DNA of 64,000 bases from assembly GCF_018881605.1 (NCBI RefSeq), contig NZ_JACVPZ010000001.1:248001-312000 (forward strand), given 5' to 3'. Shown here in pieces: positions 1 to 7,812 of the stretch; positions within the stretch are counted from its first letter, which is position 1, and every line of letters begins with the position of its first letter. This DNA is from Polynucleobacter sp. UB-Tiil-W10 (lineage in GTDB: Bacteria; Pseudomonadota; Gammaproteobacteria; Burkholderiales; Burkholderiaceae). The notes under the pieces are model-generated. The model ran no database searches and had not been told where the DNA came from. It saw only the letters and a program-made list of their open reading frames with translations. Both the position numbers and the translations under genes were made by a program.

Positions 1-910
1 TGTCTTGACGAGCTTCAGCAGTCATATAGGCTGGATCAGTTGCCCACTCTGGCTTACCAATCGCACGGGTGATTGGCTCCCAAGCATGACCTTGAATGGT
101 GAAGTAGATGTAAGCGTTTGGATCTGTTTCCCAACCCTTACACTTCAATACCCAACCAGGCTGACCGCCGCCACCAGCGTTACCGCCACGTGGAACTACG
201 TCAGTGAATGAACCGTGTGGGTACTGTGGGTACTCTTCCAAGTAACCAATCTTGTCCAAACGTTGTTGATCGCGCAACTTCACGCGGCACAAATTCAATA
301 CTGCATCTTGCATTGAGCAAGATACTTTTTGACCTTTGCCAGTTTTTTGACGCTGCATCAATGCAGTCAAAATACCAATTGCCAAGTGCATACCAGTATT
401 GGAGTCGCCCAAAGCAGCAGCAGAAACTGTAGGAGGACCATCCCAGAAGCCAGTTGTTGAAGCAGCGCCGCCAGCACACTGAGCAACGTTCTCATACACT
501 TTTAAGTCTTCGTATGAGTGACCATCGCTAAAGCCTTTTACAGAAGCCATAATCATTTTTGGGTTCAATTCTTGGATACGTTTCCAAGAGAATCCCATGC
601 GATCCAAAGCGCCAGGACCAAAGTTCTCAACCATCACATCAGAAGTCTGGATCATCTTCTCTAAAACTTCTTTGCCTTCTTGAGTCTTGGTATCCAAAGT
701 CAAAGAACGCTTATTGCCGTTGAGCATTGTGAAGTACAAAGCATCTGCACCTGGAATATCGCGCAATTGGCTACGTGTTACGTCGCCAGAACCTGGGCGC
801 TCTACTTTAATTACGTCAGCACCATACCAAGCCAACAACTGAGTACATGCAGGACCTGCTTGTACGTGTGTGAAGTCAATAATGCGAATACCGTCTAATG
901 GTTTAGTCAT
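1..910 (-). CDS. frc: Formyl-CoA:oxalate CoA-transferase (partial, C-terminus outside window)
   Basis: This class III CoA-transferase moves CoA from formyl-CoA to oxalate, giving oxalyl-CoA for the decarboxylase encoded just upstream. The first 303 residues are present; family members have about 415-430, so roughly the last quarter lies beyond base 1. The start [20 protein letters not shown] is typical of the family. The catalytic aspartate falls exactly at residue 169 in the stretch AALGDSNTG, the same number as in the Oxalobacter formigenes enzyme. The ATG at 910 has a strong AAGGAG Shine-Dalgarno. It lies 82 bp after oxc on the same strand, so the two are probably cotranscribed. Identification is firm. 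Confidence 0.95.
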   Translation of the reverse strand, partial: MTKPLDGIRIIDFTHVQAGPACTQLLAWYGADVIKVERPGSGDVTRSQLRDIPGADALYFTMLNGNKRSLTLDTKTQEGKEVLEKMIQTSDVMVENFGPGALDRMGFSWKRIQELNPKMIMASVKGFSDGHSYEDLKVYENVAQCAGGAASTTGFWDGPPTVSAAALGDSNTGMHLAIGILTALMQRQKTGKGQKVSCSMQDAVLNLCRVKLRDQQRLDKIGYLEEYPQYPHGSFTDVVPRGGNAGGGGQPGWVLKCKGWETDPNAYIYFTIQGHAWEPITRAIGKPEWATDPAYMTAEARQD

Positions 911-992
911 GTTTGTTTCTCCTTAAGTCTTTCTTGTTTACTTCTCAATTTAGTCTAAAAATATTAACTTTTTATTACTGTTTTTAAATATC

Positions 993-2702
993 TTATTTCT
1001 TAGCAGCTGCTGTGGATGGATTTAAGTTTGTTAAACGTCCACTCTCAGTACCTGCAGTTTCATCAATAACAGCATTGATGAGGGCTGGTTTACCGGCAGC
1101 AATCGCTTCTGTTAACGCTGCTTCTAATTCCGCTGGGGTAGTTACGTAGTAACCAACGCCGCCAAATGCTTCAATCATCTTGTCATAACGAGCATCTTTA
1201 ACAAACACTGTCGGCGCAACATCAGCACCGCCCGTTGGATTCACGTCAGTGCCACGGTAGACACCGTTGTTATTGAAGACAACTGTAGTGATTGGCAAGT
1301 TGTAACGGCAAACAGTCTCTAATTCCATGCCGCTAAAACCAAACGCGCTATCACCTTCAACAGCAACCGTTGGCAAGCCGCTAGTTACAGCAGCGCCAAT
1401 GGCGTAACCCATACCGATACCCATAATGCCCCAAGTGCCTGAGTCAAAACGTTTGCGCGGCTTGTACATATCGACAATTGCACGGCAATAGTCCAGTGTA
1501 TTTGCACCTTCGTTTACCAAGTTCACATCCGGATTCTTCTTGATCACATCACGAATGACACGTAACGCACCGTGGAAGTTCATTGGATTGGCTTCTTTAG
1601 CCAATGTCTCGGCCATCTTCGCAGTGTTCTTGTCTTTCTTCTCGGTAATCGCAGCGATCCACTCAGCGCTTGGCTTTGGAACAGCAGAGATACCTTTCAA
1701 GAGTTCACCAACGCATGAACCGATATCGCCGATCAATGGAGCAGCGATTTGTACGTTGCTATCCACTTCGTTTGCTTGAATATCGATCTGGATAAATTTC
1801 TTAGGATCTTTGCCCCAAGTTTTACCCTTGCCATGTGCCAGCAACCAATTCAAACGTGCGCCAACCAATAACACCGCATCAGCTTCAGCCAACACAAATG
1901 AACGGGCCGCAGAAGCGGATTGCGGATGATTGTCTGGCAATAAACCTTTAGCCATCGACATCGGCAAGTATGGAATACCGGATGTTTCGATTAAGTCACG
2001 AATCTCTTTATCAGCCTGAGCATAAGCAGCGCCCTTACCCAAGAGAATCAATGGACGCTTAGCGCCTTTCAACACATCTAATGCGCGAGCAACTGCATCA
2101 GCGGCTGGAATTTGACGTGGAACTGGATCGATTACCTTGAAGATAGATTTCTTAGCTTCGTCAGCAGGCATTGTTTGGGCAAGCAACTGGGCTGGCAAGT
2201 CTAAGTACACGCCGCCTGGACGACCAGAAACTGCAGCGCGGATTGCGCGAGCAAAACCGATGCCGATATCTTCAATGTGATTAATACGATAGGCTGCTTT
2301 GCAGTATGGCTTAGCTGCATTGAGCTGATCCATCTCTTCGTAGTCACCTTGTTGCAAGTCAACGATTTCACGCTCGCTTGAACCAGAGATCAAAATCATT
2401 GGGAAGCAGTTCACAGTGGCGTTTGCTAATGCTGTCAAACCATTTAAGAAGCCAGGAGCAGAAACGGTCATGCAGATACCAGGCTTTTGAGTCATGTAGC
2501 CTGCAATCGCGGCAGCATTGCCAGCGTGCTGCTCATGACGGAAGCCAATAAAACGCAAACCTTCAGCCTGCGCTAAACGGCATAAGTCAGTAATTGGAAT
2601 ACCAACGAGACCAAAAATTGTATCGAGGTCATTTGCTTTCAAAGCGTCAATGACGAGATGAAAGCCATCGGTTAATTGTGTGTTTTGATTATCTGTTGTC
2701 AT
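993..2702 (-). CDS. oxc: Oxalyl-CoA decarboxylase
   Basis: This thiamine-diphosphate enzyme decarboxylates oxalyl-CoA to formyl-CoA and CO2 in the cytoplasm; Frc then recycles the CoA. At 569 residues it matches the family length (564-568). The catalytic glutamate sits near residue 57 ([11 protein letters not shown]). The ThDP/Mg motif runs from GDSAFGF at about 450 to FNNNG at about 480. The central domain carries the expected nucleotide-fold segment. The ATG at 2702 has no obvious Shine-Dalgarno (upstream is AT-rich, ATATAAATTTCT). The upstream gap of 204 bp carries a likely regulatory site for the Crp/Fnr-type protein encoded next door. Order of transcription is oxc then frc. Confidence 0.96.
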   Translation of the reverse strand: MTTDNQNTQLTDGFHLVIDALKANDLDTIFGLVGIPITDLCRLAQAEGLRFIGFRHEQHAGNAAAIAGYMTQKPGICMTVSAPGFLNGLTALANATVNCFPMILISGSSEREIVDLQQGDYEEMDQLNAAKPYCKAAYRINHIEDIGIGFARAIRAAVSGRPGGVYLDLPAQLLAQTMPADEAKKSIFKVIDPVPRQIPAADAVARALDVLKGAKRPLILLGKGAAYAQADKEIRDLIETSGIPYLPMSMAKGLLPDNHPQSASAARSFVLAEADAVLLVGARLNWLLAHGKGKTWGKDPKKFIQIDIQANEVDSNVQIAAPLIGDIGSCVGELLKGISAVPKPSAEWIAAITEKKDKNTAKMAETLAKEANPMNFHGALRVIRDVIKKNPDVNLVNEGANTLDYCRAIVDMYKPRKRFDSGTWGIMGIGMGYAIGAAVTSGLPTVAVEGDSAFGFSGMELETVCRYNLPITTVVFNNNGVYRGTDVNPTGGADVAPTVFVKDARYDKMIEAFGGVGYYVTTPAELEAALTEAIAAGKPALINAVIDETAGTESGRLTNLNPSTAAAKK

Positions 2703-2825
2703 AGAAATTTATATAAAAATTGCGGTTCTGCTCTTGTAGAGCTAATGCAATTTAGCTTTCGCTAACGTCTCCAATGTAGTTATTAATCGCACAACGGGTT
2801 TTGTATCCCGCTTAGGCTGAGTTGA

Positions 2826-2867
2826 ATATTAGGCTTGGGGAAGGGGTTCATCATTGACTTCGGTCAA
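2826..2867 (-). promoter_or_regulatory. FNR/CRP-type operator and predicted class II promoter of oxc
   Basis: A perfect 14-bp palindrome TTGAC-TTCG-GTCAA lies at 2854-2867, in the gap between the Crp/Fnr-like regulator gene and oxc. It fits the TTGAY-N4-RTCAA form recognised by FNR/FixK-type proteins. On the minus strand a TAATAT hexamer lies at 2831-2826, exactly 22 nt downstream. A start near 2819 would put the palindrome centre at about -41.5, the standard class II activator position. The sequence facts are direct; the promoter role is inferred. The predicted leader before oxc is about 117 nt. Confidence 0.6.
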
Positions 2868-2906
2868 TTTCCCCCTAAATCCCGTAATTACAGGCAGTTC
2901 CGCTGC

Positions 2907-3524
2907 TTAGACAAAGAGCTCTTTATGCTTAGTTTTTAGGCGACTCAAAGTCTCAGGAGAGAGATTTAGGTAGGCGGCCAGCTCTTTTTTAGGGAGTAGC
3001 TCAAATAAATCCTCATATTTGCGCAAGAAACGCTCTACCCGACCCGGGGCATCAAGCATATGCAGGGTAATGGTATGGGCCATGATTTCACTCATCAGGC
3101 GCATGACCTCAAACTCGAAACTCTCCTTGAGGGGCTTGTGCTGCTCCAAAAATTCCGCCCACTTTTTCATCGGCATACGAGCTACGCGGGCCTTAGTGAC
3201 ACAAGCAATGCTGTATGGAGCTGCGGTTTTCAAGCGCCAAGCAGCATAGCTAGTTTCAATATCTTTTTCGATGGCAAAACGCAAAATCATCTCTTTGGCA
3301 TCTGCACTAGAAACAATGCGCTTGAGGATTCCGTCTAAAACAAAGTATTGCTCCATCTGATGGTCACCCTGATGAAGCAAGATTTCGGATTTCTTCAAAT
3401 CATCAATCACTAAATAGCGTTCTAAATCAGCCATTGTTGAGGGATCCAAGCTTTTTAAGACCGAGTTTTGACTCAGCTGCAGACGAATCAGGTTTTTTTC
3501 GGGGTGCTTATCTAATGCGGTCAT
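2907..3524 (-). CDS. Crp/Fnr-family transcriptional regulator, probable oxalate regulator
   Basis: A 205-residue protein with an N-terminal cyclic-nucleotide-binding-like beta barrel (about 20-130), a long dimer helix, and a C-terminal helix-turn-helix ending in NLSPETLSRLKTKHKELFV. The E-x-x-S-R pattern in the recognition helix is the one FNR uses to read TTGA half-sites, matching the palindrome found before oxc. It has one cysteine only, so it cannot hold the FNR 4Fe-4S cluster, and its effector is unknown. The protein stops soon after the recognition helix, shorter than Crp. Start ATG at 3524 has AAGGA upstream. It is encoded upstream of oxc-frc on the same strand, so local control is likely but not proven. 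Confidence 0.85.
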   Translation of the reverse strand: MTALDKHPEKNLIRLQLSQNSVLKSLDPSTMADLERYLVIDDLKKSEILLHQGDHQMEQYFVLDGILKRIVSSADAKEMILRFAIEKDIETSYAAWRLKTAAPYSIACVTKARVARMPMKKWAEFLEQHKPLKESFEFEVMRLMSEIMAHTITLHMLDAPGRVERFLRKYEDLFELLPKKELAAYLNLSPETLSRLKTKHKELFV

Positions 3525-3552
3525 GAATCCTTACTCCTAGACCCGTTATTGT

Positions 3553-3576
3553 AGGCTTTTTTACCCCCAAAAGCCT
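3553..3576. repeat. Inverted repeat upstream of the Crp/Fnr-type regulator
   Basis: Arms AGGCTTTT (3553-3560) and AAAAGCCT (3569-3576) form an 8-bp perfect inverted repeat with an 8-nt loop, 28 bp upstream of the regulator's ATG at 3524. On the minus strand a TACAAT hexamer follows it directly. There is no T-run placed for a terminator in either direction. It could be an operator inside the regulator's promoter or a leader hairpin; function is not shown. Confidence 0.4.
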
Positions 3577-3619
3577 TAGTTACTAGCTTAGGGTAGGTGA
3601 CATCCGCTAGAATGGCGAG

Positions 3620-3805
3620 GTAGTGGTGCTTTATTGCAGTGCAATAAAGTTAAACGGGAAACACTAAACGTGTGCTGCCCCCGCAACGGTAGGTAAATGC
3701 GTCTTTGCTAGCTGTCTAAGACGTCAGGAATCTGACAAAGCCACTGTGCGCGTCAATCGCATGGGAAGGCCAGATTCTGATATTTACTAGCCCGGATACC
3801 GGCCA
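3620..3805 (+). ncRNA. Cobalamin (B12) riboswitch
   Basis: All main landmarks of the class are present in order: the 5' block GGTGCTTTATTGCAGTG near 3625, the TTAAACGGGAAACACTAAA segment near 3650, the B12 box core GCTGCCCCCGCAACGG at 3674-3689, AAGCCACTGTG near 3738, CATGGGAAGGC near 3760, and AGCCCGGATACCGGCC near 3789-3804. It sits 160 nt upstream of a TonB-dependent receptor in the same direction. Adenosylcobalamin binding should lower expression of the receptor. A TAGAAT hexamer at 3608-3613 could be the -10 element. Confidence 0.95.
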
Positions 3806-3918
3806 AGACAGGTGGAATTTTGCGGACGGGGACCTTCGCGCGCCAAGCAAGCGCTTAGCTTTTCGTTGCCGCGCCCAATTGACGCCTGAACCCCTGCACG
3901 AGAAATTCTGTTCGACCC

Positions 3919-3938
3919 AGTTAACGGGGAAGTTAACT
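3919..3938 (+). promoter_or_regulatory. Leader hairpin between riboswitch and receptor start
   Basis: AGTTAAC (3919-3925) and GTTAACT (3932-3938) pair perfectly around a GGGGAA loop. The hairpin ends 26 nt before the ATG at 3965. There is no T-run, so this is not an intrinsic terminator. It may be part of the riboswitch expression platform, acting on translation or through anti-pairing; that role is inferred from position only. Confidence 0.4.
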
Positions 3939-3964
3939 AGGCAATCGATAACAGAAAGTGAATC

Positions 3965-6088
3965 ATGAAGCAGCAGTTAAAACAGAAGAGGATCGCCCTC
4001 GTTTGCGGCACGCTTTTCACGCTATACCTTACCCCTGCAGTCTTTGCGCAAAGCAACCAAAACACAGTCATTGTTACCGGCTCACGCTTTGAAGAAAATC
4101 TCAATGAGGTGCCCGCGAATGTAAACATCATTACTCGCGAAGAAATAGAAAATTCAAGCTCCAACACAATTCCTCAGGTGTTATCCCAAATTGGCGGCTT
4201 AAGAGTCAGCGGCTTAAATTCCAGCGCCCTGAATCTAGATGCATCAGTTGACATTGGGGGATTTGGGCCAACGGGCAACAGCACAACCGCCGTATTAGTT
4301 GATGGCATCAGAATTAATCCCATTGATTCTGGAAATGTTGACTGGTCAACCATCCCAATAGACTCAATTGAGCGCATTGAAATCCTTCAAGGGGGTGCCA
4401 GTGTCCAATATGGAAACGGTGCAGTTGGTGGAGTGATCAATATCATTACCAACGGTGGGAAGAAAAATATTAACCAAGTCTCGGCAAGCTATGGCACCTG
4501 GGGCACATCCATTAATAATGCAATTTTCAGAAATACAGTTGAAAAGACAACTTACCAACTGAGTGCGAATACTTCTAACACCAATGGTTGGAGGCCAAAT
4601 ACAGCAGCAAACGCCTACTCAGTCGATGCAAAAATTTCACAGGATTTAGGTGGTGGCGATCGAGTATTTGTCGACGGCTATTACGGATATACCAATTCTC
4701 AATTAGCAAGCCCTGTTGTGGGTCTGGTTGGTTCAGGTAACCCACTTTCTGTTCGCCCTCAAAATGCGGGCAATAATCTAACCACTAATAATTCCGGTTT
4801 TAGACAGGGCTTAACAAAGAACCTGAATGAAAATTACGTATTTGAGGTCGATACTTCTTACAACAATAAGACCTCCTTCTATTACACGCCTCAAGCTGAT
4901 TATTTCGTTTCTCTCGATCCAAATGATTATTCATATGGTTATGCTGGCAGTGCAATGAATAGTAAGTTGCAGGGCTGGCAGTTGGCTATCTCTCCTCGCG
5001 TTAAAGCAAATTTTGCAGGAATAGGAACAACCATTATTGGGTATGACTTTTCCAAAGCCAATCAAGCGGGCAGTAATGCTTATAGCCCCCTATCGCAAGG
5101 CATCATCCTTGCTAATCAGGCAAGCGGCTACTATTACAACAACTTGACCCATGATTCACAAAATGCCTCTCAAGTTAATAATTCAGTCTATGTGATCCAA
5201 AAAATTCCATTAGGTAAAGTATTTGAAGCGAGTGGAGGATTTCGACGCCAAGTACAACAGGCGTCAACTACAAACACCTCGATCTCCGCAGCGAATGGAA
5301 CGGTGAATAATTCTCAACAATTTGCGGCTAACGCAGGAGACCTTGCCTTAAATGCAAACTACCTACCCGGACAACGGGTGTACGTAAAGTGGAATCAGTC
5401 TTTTAGGTTCCCAAACATCGATGAATATTGGGGGTTTGGATATAACCCCGATGGGGCCTATGAAGCTGTCTTCAATGGAATACTGCACCCCCAAACAACT
5501 CAAACTTATGAAATGGGTGGTAGCTGGTCGGTTTGGAAGTCAAAGATTACCTCATCAATTTTTAAATCGATGACACTAAATGAGATTAGCTATAACCCCT
5601 CTACCGGCTACAACTACAACTCCATTTACCAAACCAATCGTGGTGGAATTTTGTTTGACATCTCATCCAATATTTCCCCGTCGCTCTTCATTGCTGCTGG
5701 AGGAAAATACCAAAAGTCATATTATGCGAATGGGCCCTATTCAGGCAATACCATCCCGATAGTTCCAGATACCTTACTTAACGCTAGAGCAAACTACCTA
5801 ATCACAAGTAATTGGTCAGTTGGTGGTGTTGTCAACTATGTTGCTAACCAACACTACGATACTGGGCCTAATAATTACAGTGCAGCCCCGACTATGCCGG
5901 CTTATGTAATCGGCGATATCTTTACCTCTTACAAGTTCAAAGGTATCGAAGGTCGACTGACGGTTAAGAACGTTGGTAATGCGCAATACTCAAGCTATGG
6001 AGGGGTCAGTTCCTTTTCCGGAACACACTTTTACTACCCCAGTGAACCCAGATCGGTTTTCGCATCCCTCAAGTACAACTTTAACTAG
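3965..6088 (+). CDS. TonB-dependent outer-membrane receptor, probably for cobalamin (BtuB-like)
   Basis: A 707-residue outer-membrane receptor. A signal peptide ends near residue 28 (TPAVFAQ). A TonB-box/plug segment follows (NTVIVTGSRFEENLNEVPAN, then IITREEIENSSSNTIPQVL), then plug motifs (VLVDGIRINPID, IEILQGGASVQYGNGAVGGV at about 135-155), and a beta barrel to the C-terminus (ending SLKYNFN). It is longer than E. coli BtuB (about 614). The cobalamin riboswitch in its leader is the strongest evidence for a corrinoid substrate. The Shine-Dalgarno before the ATG is weak (GAAAGTGA), which fits translational control by the leader. No transport partner genes (btuC, btuD, btuF) are nearby. Confidence 0.88.
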   Translation: MKQQLKQKRIALVCGTLFTLYLTPAVFAQSNQNTVIVTGSRFEENLNEVPANVNIITREEIENSSSNTIPQVLSQIGGLRVSGLNSSALNLDASVDIGGFGPTGNSTTAVLVDGIRINPIDSGNVDWSTIPIDSIERIEILQGGASVQYGNGAVGGVINIITNGGKKNINQVSASYGTWGTSINNAIFRNTVEKTTYQLSANTSNTNGWRPNTAANAYSVDAKISQDLGGGDRVFVDGYYGYTNSQLASPVVGLVGSGNPLSVRPQNAGNNLTTNNSGFRQGLTKNLNENYVFEVDTSYNNKTSFYYTPQADYFVSLDPNDYSYGYAGSAMNSKLQGWQLAISPRVKANFAGIGTTIIGYDFSKANQAGSNAYSPLSQGIILANQASGYYYNNLTHDSQNASQVNNSVYVIQKIPLGKVFEASGGFRRQVQQASTTNTSISAANGTVNNSQQFAANAGDLALNANYLPGQRVYVKWNQSFRFPNIDEYWGFGYNPDGAYEAVFNGILHPQTTQTYEMGGSWSVWKSKITSSIFKSMTLNEISYNPSTGYNYNSIYQTNRGGILFDISSNISPSLFIAAGGKYQKSYYANGPYSGNTIPIVPDTLLNARANYLITSNWSVGGVVNYVANQHYDTGPNNYSAAPTMPAYVIGDIFTSYKFKGIEGRLTVKNVGNAQYSSYGGVSSFSGTHFYYPSEPRSVFASLKYNFN

Positions 6089-6191
6089 TTTGCGCGGGGT
6101 TTACTCGCCGGGTTTAGATCTAATAATGGATATTTGAGGATCTAGACCAGCAGTCTAGCGCCTAGGCTAAGCCTGAGGCTACAATGGCTGT

Positions 6192-6479
6192 ATGAGTGAG
6201 CAAACCTCCTTTTCCCAAGAATCTGATGCATCAGGATTGAACGTCTTGAGCACTTCTATTAAGCGCGTTTCAGTAAAAATTTCCTTGATTCAGGACGCCG
6301 TAAAAAATCTTGCACAAGATCGTGCATTACAAGAAAATAAGATTGAAGATGCGCAAAAGCGTATTCAGCGCATCTTGAGTCGTCTGCCAGAACAGAGTGA
6401 TGGTCGCCAACTAAATCTACTTGGCGAAGTCGTTCCGCCAAATAATCCAGAGGATGATAATGAGCCAACAACGCATTGA
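6192..6479 (+). CDS. Small coiled-coil protein encoded just before ZapA
   Basis: A 95-residue soluble protein with no signal peptide. Residues about 25-70 are rich in heptad-like hydrophobic positions with charged residues and should form a coiled coil (VKISLIQDAVKNLAQDRALQ, then a QENKIEDAQKRIQRIL run). The tail is acidic and proline-rich. It overlaps the start of zapA by 20 bp, so the two are translationally coupled. A ZapB-like role in cell division is plausible from size, coiled coil and neighbour, but I do not recognise the family with certainty. A TACAAT hexamer lies just upstream of the start. Confidence 0.75.
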   Translation: MSEQTSFSQESDASGLNVLSTSIKRVSVKISLIQDAVKNLAQDRALQENKIEDAQKRIQRILSRLPEQSDGRQLNLLGEVVPPNNPEDDNEPTTH

Positions 6480-6813
6480 AGTCAGTATCGCCGGCCAAAA
6501 AATCACCTTAGCAACCAGTGCTGAGCATGAGCCGTTATTAAGGGCAGCCTGCGTCTTGGTTGACGAACAGATTCAACTTGCTATCAGTGGCGGCAATCGC
6601 AGCATTGAGCGCGCTAGCATGATGGCAGCACTCAAAATTGCAGGCGACCTTATTACCTTGCAAAAAAATCAATCGCAACAAGGTGCTTCATCCAATATGA
6701 GCTCCGATGAAGTCACTCGTCTACAGAGTGAAATTCACGCTCTAGAGGATCAAGTAGATGCCTTGATGCAAACCCTTTCCCTGCCTGGTTCGCCAAGGCC
6801 AATAGTTCCTTGA
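6460..6813 (+). CDS. zapA: Cell division protein ZapA
   Basis: ZapA binds FtsZ and bundles its filaments at the septum. The protein has the conserved N-terminal strand-helix (MSQQRIEVSIAGQKITLAT), the segment PLLRAACVLVDEQIQ, and a C-terminal coiled coil. Length is 117 residues from the chosen start, close to the usual 100-110. The ATG at 6460 is preferred because AGAGG lies six bases upstream; the ATG at 6454 and TTG at 6421 have no proper site. The 5' end of the 6S RNA lies inside the last 38 bases of this gene. Confidence 0.92.
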   Translation: MSQQRIEVSIAGQKITLATSAEHEPLLRAACVLVDEQIQLAISGGNRSIERASMMAALKIAGDLITLQKNQSQQGASSNMSSDEVTRLQSEIHALEDQVDALMQTLSLPGSPRPIVP

Positions 6814-6991
6814 ACCGATGCGCAAGCATCCGGAACGATCTTTACCTTGCGGGCGTGAGCGTTTTGCAAGTTCACAGTGCCAACTTAGACTTGGTCACTC
6901 CCTGAACCTCTTAATGCACCCGAAGCAGAGTAGCCGTTCCACCTTGAACCTTAGGGTTCAGGATGACGGCCTAGCGGCTAAGGCGGGGAAT
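6776..6991 (+). ncRNA. ssrS: 6S RNA
   Basis: 6S RNA mimics an open promoter and holds sigma-70 RNA polymerase in stationary phase. The 3' half has the family block CCACCTTGAACC-TTAGGGTTCA followed by GACGGCCTAGCGGCTAAGG. The 5' half aligns with E. coli 6S over the TTCGC-AAG-GGCCA...TGAACCGAT region. The closing stem is TTCCCTGCC (6777-6785) with GGCGGGGAA (6982-6990). A position directly after zapA is conserved in proteobacteria. Here the 5' end lies inside zapA and the 3' strand of the closing stem forms the Shine-Dalgarno of the next gene. Ends are set by the stem and could shift by a few bases. Confidence 0.9.
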
Positions 6992-6993
6992 TC

Positions 6994-7812
6994 ATGTTAC
7001 TAAGCGATATCTTGATGTTGATGTTGTGCGGCGCCATCTCTGGCTACTTGGCTGGACTGCTGGGTATTGGTGGCGGGATGATCTTGGTTCCCTTCATGAT
7101 TCTGGTGTTTAACCATCTTGGCTTTAGTCAAGACGTAATCGTTCATATGGCGATTGCCACGGGAATGGCCACGATTTTATTTACTACGACCTCTGCAATT
7201 TGGGCCCACCACAAACACGGCTCAATTGATTGGAAGCTAGTTGCATCCTTAAGTCCAGGAATGGTTTTTGGCGGACTGATTGGTGGCAGTGAATTATTCG
7301 AAGCACTAAAGACTTCCTGGTTGTCACTCTTCTTTGCCGTTTTTATTGTCTACACATCAATTCAGATGCTGCTCAATAAGAAACCCAAGGCAGGCAGAGA
7401 TTTACCAAACGCAGTTGGATTATTTTCTTTTGGAACATTTGCGGGGGCGCTGGCCAGTTTAGTCGGAGCAGGCGGAGCTTTTATTACCGTGCCATTTATG
7501 CTTTGGTGCAATGTTAAACCTCACACAGCAATGGCTACCTCGTCGGGCTTAGGCTTTCCAATTGCTGCCGCAGCTACGATTGGCTACATGTATGGCAGTT
7601 GGGGTAACCCCAATCTACCAGCAGGTTCCTTAGGGTTTGTTTATCTACCAGCGGTTGCTTGCATTGTGACGGTGAGCATCTTTACAGCACCCTTGGGTGC
7701 CAAGATGGCCAGAAAACTGGATATCGCACAACTCAAACGCGTTTTTGGCATCCTGCTTTTTTTCCTTGCAGCCTTCATGTTTAATGAAAGCCGCAAGGCA
7801 TTTGGTTTTTAA
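6994..7812 (+). CDS. TauE/SafE-family membrane permease (anion exporter)
   Basis: A 272-residue inner-membrane protein with about eight hydrophobic segments. It has the internal duplication typical of the family: GIGGGMILVPFM at about 24-35 and GAGGAFITVPFM at about 158-169. Members carry sulfite, sulfoacetate or other small organic anions; the substrate here is unknown. The ATG at 6994 has GGGGA five to nine bases upstream, which is also the 3' strand of the 6S closing stem. It ends one base before the convergent malonyl-CoA synthetase gene. Confidence 0.88.
   Translation: MLLSDILMLMLCGAISGYLAGLLGIGGGMILVPFMILVFNHLGFSQDVIVHMAIATGMATILFTTTSAIWAHHKHGSIDWKLVASLSPGMVFGGLIGGSELFEALKTSWLSLFFAVFIVYTSIQMLLNKKPKAGRDLPNAVGLFSFGTFAGALASLVGAGGAFITVPFMLWCNVKPHTAMATSSGLGFPIAAAATIGYMYGSWGNPNLPAGSLGFVYLPAVACIVTVSIFTAPLGAKMARKLDIAQLKRVFGILLFFLAAFMFNESRKAFGF

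Noticed and set aside
2838..2875. Terminator after the Crp/Fnr-like gene (GGGGAA and TTCCCC around the palindrome)
   Set aside because: No T-run follows on the minus strand; arms are not evenly placed around the palindrome.
6818..7003. Open frame of 61 codons inside the 6S RNA
   Set aside because: The sequence is explained by the 6S RNA; no ribosome site or family resemblance.
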